Assembly (NCBI GenBank): GCA_029582265.1
Contig: CM055833.1
Span: 27,898,288 to 27,962,287 of the forward strand
Direction: 5' to 3'
Length of the DNA stretch: 64,000 nt
Source: Zoroaster sp. YZ-2022
Taxonomy: Eukaryota; Echinodermata; Asteroidea; Forcipulatida; Zoroasteridae
Position 1 is the stretch's first letter; each line of letters begins with the position of its first letter. The notes under the pieces are model-generated. The model worked only from the letters and a program-made list of their open reading frames with translations. It did not search any database and had not been told where the DNA came from. The position numbers were made by a program, and so were the translations under genes. This document shows, piece after piece, positions 58,946 through 64,000 of the stretch.

Positions 58946-59169
58946 TTAAAGGGGCAATATCGTCATGATCAACAGGGCATGGAATCAGAGTGCTAGTTTT
59001 AGATTAACTCAGTGACTGAAAATAATACCCTCCATGATAAGGTTATATTACCATTGCTGCTACATAAATGAGCCACTAATTTTCAGTCATTGTGTTCAAC
59101 TTAAACGAGGACATCATTTCCATGCCCTCTTGAAAGTCTGCTCTGATCATGACGATACTGCCCCTTTAA
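58946..59169. mobile_element. TTAAAGGGGCA-ended MITE, complete copy
   Basis: The left TTAAAGGGGCAATATCGTCA and the right ACGATACTGCCCCTTTAA are inverted; the ends include TTAA, a typical piggyBac/Kolobok-like target. Length 224 bp, no ORF. Confidence 0.88.
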
Positions 59170-62100
59170 TTCTAAATTTGTTGTCATTTTAGAATTGTCA
59201 ATAGATATTCCAGTGAACATGCAAAAGCATTACTCATTGATGAATATTTCCAAATATAGTTATAATGACTAATTTACAATATGTAATTTCAAAATCTTAA
59301 TGTAATTTTGTTCTTGAATGTTTTGGGTTTTAGTTACTTTAGTATCAATGGGTCAAATCCAGTTTAGCATTTTGATGTCTTGTGCCATTGATGTACTTCA
59401 ATAAGGCAGTTAATACAATCAATTACAATCACCTTGACATCCAGGAAGGGGGGTTCACTAAGTACAATATACGGTTAGTGACCAAAAGAAAGAAAACAAC
59501 ATTGAGAAAAGGCTCATGTGGGATTCTAACCTACATCTATTACCAAACGGACTTGAAATTGAAATTTAACAAGGAAAATGGAGTGAAATTTGTTGTAGTC
59601 ACTGCCATTTGAAGGAAGTTGAAATGTCAGTGTGTGTGTGTGTTTAGTTATGTAGCACTAGCAATTTAGTAGGTTAGCTCAATTCAGTCAACGCGCCTCC
59701 AAGGCCATCAGACCAGGTAAGTGGACCATTATTTAGTCTTTCCTTACACTACTCAAACAATATTCGAATCGTTTCGGAAGTTCCTAGGGAGATTGGATTT
59801 TTGTAATGATACACATTTGAAATACCACACAGCTGTACAATTTTCTTGATGATCAACAGAGGGCGCCATGATCCTTGCTTTGTGAATTTATCGTCGCGTC
59901 GCGTCGCCTTGCAAAGTGCACGTGTCAAAAACATTGGTGTTTCATTTATCAAAGCTACATCGCAAATCCTGTAAAGCGAGGTATGCATTGATTACATGGC
60001 CGTCATAAATCCTACATGATTTACCAGCAACGCGCGGGGACGGAGTTTCATATTCTCTAGGTTTACAGGGTTCTAAATGTACGGTGAATTGAACCCATTT
60101 GCAGACGAGGAACTAGTTCTTGGATGGTTTATGACTGCCATTTGGGGCCAGGGCTTTATGTTATTTATTTAGGCTAGCTGGCGATTATGACCGTGTGGTG
60201 GCAGCAAACCGATCACATTTAGTTTTCATCAATATGAGATGGCGCCAACTTCACTTGAGACGAAATGTTATTACATTTCTTGTCAAATGTGCTTTTTGAT
60301 TTGCATGGTAACTTGAAGTGTGACATCTGTGGCTTTATTATTTTGTATTATTGGGTTTATTTTAAACAATGCAATGCCCGTGTACGCTGTAGTTAATTTG
60401 CAAGCCATCTTAGTAACGAGGGCGATTTTCATCGTTTTTTCTTCAAATGCATTTTCCATCACTGTGAAGATAATTTACCCATTCCCAAATTTGTGAAGGC
60501 AACATAACATGAGGTTTTAGCGGTATGTTCCAGTAATGGCTAGGGTATAAATCTCTCTAATTACCCTCCGTCGGGCAAGCTAGGCGACGCTAGTTCTACG
60601 GGGATTTACAGCATTTTAGAGTTCCTCTCTAGCGCCGTGTACACACCGTACTAACGGCCTTGAGACCCGGCCATAGATCCACCGGTTTACTGCTCATCGG
60701 GGTCCATTCATCACTCAAGACAAGGGCTGGTGTTGTTCGTTGGGGAGTTCTCGTGTCCGTTAGAGTTTCCTGTTGTTAAGTTAAATCAAACAAACAAGCA
60801 GAGATCACAGACGGCGGGGCAATAAACAATACGTTTGAATTTTAGAAATGGGAACGCAATAAATCTGGCATGGGAGAAATCTAAATCGCTTTTTTTATCG
60901 TGCACTTTTGTAAATTTTGAAATAATCCTGGAACTTTTCTTTTATGATAAATATTATCTAGAGAATTAATAAGATTTAATAATCCTTAATAATATTTCAT
61001 ATTTTTATTCGAAAAGAAAAAAAACCGAATACACTGAAAAGTACAATACTAGAAATAATTAAATTATATATCGGGAAAGCACTAGAAAGTAGTTCTGATG
61101 TTATATCATTTCAATATATTGTTTTACATTTCTTTTTATTTCAACAAGATTTCACCACAGGGAATCTCTAAAACAACCACCTAAATTCGTCAACGAATCA
61201 GATCATCATGTCATCACGTCAGCACGCTTCAGTCTCTTTGATGACTGCTTTCTCTGCCGGGGTCATAATATTGTTTACGGACACCGCAATAATTTCACCA
61301 TAACCCATGATCATTTTGAACTCGACCCTTCTTAAATGTCAGTATTATTTGAAACTATTCCTTGATTTACAGAGTAACGGGTCCGCTTGAACGACCTACA
61401 CCATGTTGTTATTATCCTTCGCTACCTGGTTTGTAAACGTTAAATGTCAATTGGTGTATTGGTGAGGTCAAAGGACGATCGTTTCTATGGCTAGTTGAGT
61501 AGTTTGATTTTTATGCACGTTTAGTGCGATTTGCCTGCTTGAGTTACAATAGACAGACGGCCATTATCATAGTCGATGGATTGATTTAAAGATATAGACG
61601 ATCATTTTGACCGGATTATCGAAGGAAAAACATATTTGCTTGGGGAAGATCAACTATATTAATTGCGAAGTTGATTGTAAGAGAGAATTTGGATCACACA
61701 TGAATTGGTTTAACACGTTAACCCGAACGTCATGTTCTTGTGTTGCTCTATTGGACGGTGTTTGAGTGACATGTCACAGATCATGTGAAGGCTCCTTGCC
61801 TGTCAAAAAACATATGACACAAACAGAGGGCGCTATAAACGTAAACATGAGTTTTATCATTACAAAAGTTCTGTACAATATTTGTTTAATATCTGTTTAG
61901 TTATTTCTATGATGCAAGAGTGTTCATGACGGAATGACTTCCCTACTGTGTCCTTGCTGCTGCACAACCAGGGTCGGTACCACTGATCTCTATTATACTG
62001 ACAGCATGTGGTCGGTACACTTGACACGCTAGAGCACTACTTACATGAAACAATTCCATTTTACATGTCATCATGTGTAGTACGGGAAAGCTATCGCTGT

Positions 62101-63106
62101 GGACATAGTGTGAGTCTGCCCATAATGACTTTGGGGGAAATTAGGTTTTATTGAACAATTAAAGTTTGGTAAAGTGAACTTGTAATTTAGTTACACAGTT
62201 AGATTCAGATTTATCCAAAGATGTCAGTCCTGCTCAGGAATGTATGTGACCTCATAAGTGATGGACAACCAACTGAATACGGGTGTTCTCATCATTTGTT
62301 AGTTGTAAGTCTCCATACGTCATTTAATAACTTCCCCACTCGATTGTCATTTTGACATGTTGTCTTTCTCCTGGAACGGCGGTAATACCACCCCGCTGCG
62401 CCCATACCACCCCGCTGCGCCCAGTCGCCAATGAATACGCCGTTAGCTAACCCACCGATAAGGACAGTCACTCCGCTATGTTGACGGCTAATTTCGCCGG
62501 TGTTCCGCTCATCAGCTCGGCCTAGAATCAAGCAAAACATCAAAGAAACACTTACACTGTCTAGCATCAAACTCAATTAGCCGTGTTGGACAGGTAGGCT
62601 GGGTGACACTTTCAAGGCAAAACACCCAGGATTACAAACCGCCTTCTTACCGGTCGTTATCGGTTCTTGTGCTCTTAAACCCCCGTGATGTCCTTCGTCG
62701 TGCCCATCAAATCCCCGTCACATGCGACCCTCTCCGTCATCGCCGCCGTTGATTCTGCAATTTGGGTCCGGGTGCAAGCACTGGACCGGCTGGTAAAACT
62801 GGATTCCAGCGGCGCGACCAGGCGCCGCGGAGCTGCCACTACAGCCATGCTGTGGGGGCAAGCCTTACATTGTTACGATATGATGTATTTATGGTTTTAT
62901 TTGTGGTAAAAAACAACCAACTTAAGCCATGTAAAGTGGATAGGGTAGCCTCTGAGTACACCCATGATTGTGTTTTCAGGGCTTCAGGAAATGTTTTATT
63001 TGGGCATAGACCTATCTGCTTAATGTCTGGCTATTGATACACCTGTTATTATTCTGAAAGCTGTCCTTGCATATCCATAATGCCTAGTATACTATAACTA
63101 AACGTA
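59170..63106. other. repeat-poor intron with GC-richer patches
   Basis: I recognise no transposon here. It includes an octamer-like ATTTGCAT at 60299-60306 directly followed by GGTAAC, and GC-richer patches at about 60560-60760 and 62380-62850. Candidate regulatory DNA, not demonstrated. Confidence 0.45.
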
Positions 63107-63232
63107 TTAAAACCCTAACCACCCCATATCATGCAAAATCCTCCAAGGGGCACTTTTTGGGGAAAATTCAGCACTTTTGGAAACTGGTACTTTAACCTCT
63201 TCAAATGGGGCAAAATTACTACCTGGCAAGAA
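63107..63232 (+). mobile_element. TTAACCCTAAC-type MITE, truncated copy
   Basis: Matches the left half of 28538-28806 (CAAAATCCTCCAAGG, GGGGAAAATTCAGCAC, AAATTACTACCTGGCAAGAA). Confidence 0.8.
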
Positions 63233-64000
63233 AGGAATCATCAATCACTGCAAAACTTTTTAGTCAATCGAAAGAAAAGTTGACTAAATTTGTAGATAGG
63301 CTTGAACATAAAGTAATACGCTGTTCATTGCGCCATTACCGCAATTTATTAAAACCGTATGGAACTATTTAAAGCCTTCACCTCGCCAAACCAAACCGTA
63401 CTTAACTTTTAAATTCATTCGATCATAGGACGTGCTCCCTCACCAAGTTCCCACCGCGTGACCCTCCTCACCCGGCGCCCACATTAGCTTCCCCTTATGT
63501 CATGCCGGCCAACCACCGCTGGGAAGTCTTGCTCGCTCACAGCCGGTAGAGTCATTTTGGCCGTTTACCAGAAACACGCCAAACAAGAACATAACAGTGC
63601 CCAGCTGAATTTCTGGGTGGCCGTCGTCCTCGAAAAATTTAACCGGTTTTCTGCAGATTGATATTTTTCTGTGAAGGGGAATGCAGTTATATTGCTCTTA
63701 GTTAGGTCGTTAACAGGTCTGAAATTAACCATTTCTCGTGAATGGATGATGGTTTGTGAGAGGTTTGCTCGTTAAGAATTCCTTCTTTGCCACCAGACAG
63801 CTGTCCGACCAGTCTTCTTCCTTTTGAGCTAGAGGTCGTGCTTCAATCCAGAAGACACTGAGAGAGGTGGTGGGTGTTGGCGTGCCACCAACCATAATTC
63901 AAAGAATATTTGTTGTGTAAATAGATGGCCAGTTTTGAAACGAACCTTTCAAGGTCGGGGTTGCATAGTTCATGAACGCTTCTCGGATGCGCTATTTCAA
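63233..64000. other. intron to window end
   Basis: No feature recognised. Confidence 0.5.

Noticed and set aside
55001..64000. Nested MAB21 gene inside the window
   Set aside because: A MAB21 family gene would be a single ORF of about 359 codons; the longest frame in this region is far shorter and nothing resembles it.
55001..64000. Further NBEA exons (rest of PH, BEACH)
   Set aside because: I searched for the expected YTEGLHGKW and FSRRYLLQ-type segments in all frames by eye and saw none.

Overview
The window is animal genomic DNA: AT-rich, with small phase-consistent exons, GT-AG introns and many interspersed repeats. It holds the middle of one large plus-strand gene, an orthologue of neurobeachin/LRBA (the NBEA family of BEACH-domain scaffold and A-kinase anchoring proteins). 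The host is an invertebrate. The protein reads much closer to vertebrate NBEA/LRBA than I would expect outside deuterostomes, and the tRNA-derived SINEs and foldback elements suggest a marine deuterostome such as an echinoderm. That placement is inference, not proof.

I assembled 28 coding exons (31 to 55000), all with AG/GT borders and compatible phases. Together they encode 1,828 residues with no stop. A 29th, 10-codon microexon at 27768-27797 is possible. In order, the protein holds: the end of the ConA-like lectin (LamG-like) domain (exons 1-2); the armadillo-like/DUF4704 block (exons 3-13); an acidic low-complexity linker with a 5-residue coding repeat and a candidate PKA-RII anchoring helix (exons 14-15); a conserved central block (exons 16-21); a second disordered linker (exons 21-23); the DUF1088 region (exons 23-27); and the first strands of the PH-like domain (exon 28). 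The N-terminus and promoter lie upstream. The PH remainder, BEACH and WD40 exons lie downstream, beyond an intron of at least 9 kb.

Almost everything else is intronic repeat. The families are: (1) nonautonomous DNA transposons/MITEs with inverted ends (TTAACCCTAAC, CAGGGGTGTGATT, AAGTCTCC, AGGTGTTCGGG, TATTAGCCAG, TTAAAGGGGCA, CCGTAATTTCCGG and others); (2) foldback elements sharing a CACCATGTG core; (3) modular tRNA-derived SINEs; (4) decayed CR1/L2-like LINE 3' ends. The most striking pattern is that tandem arrays appear to have grown inside transposons. A 44-bp unit is present once in one element copy and about 53 times in its sibling, and similar cases involve 20-bp and 14-bp units. The SINEs and one LINE share a near-identical 3' tail, which suggests a SINE-LINE partnership.

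The last 9 kb (55001-64000) is intron with few recognisable repeats. In vertebrates MAB21L1 and MAB21L2 sit inside introns of NBEA and LRBA, so this intron is a plausible home for a mab-21 gene or its enhancers, but no MAB21 coding sequence is present here. I found no CRISPR array, prokaryotic operon or second protein-coding gene.
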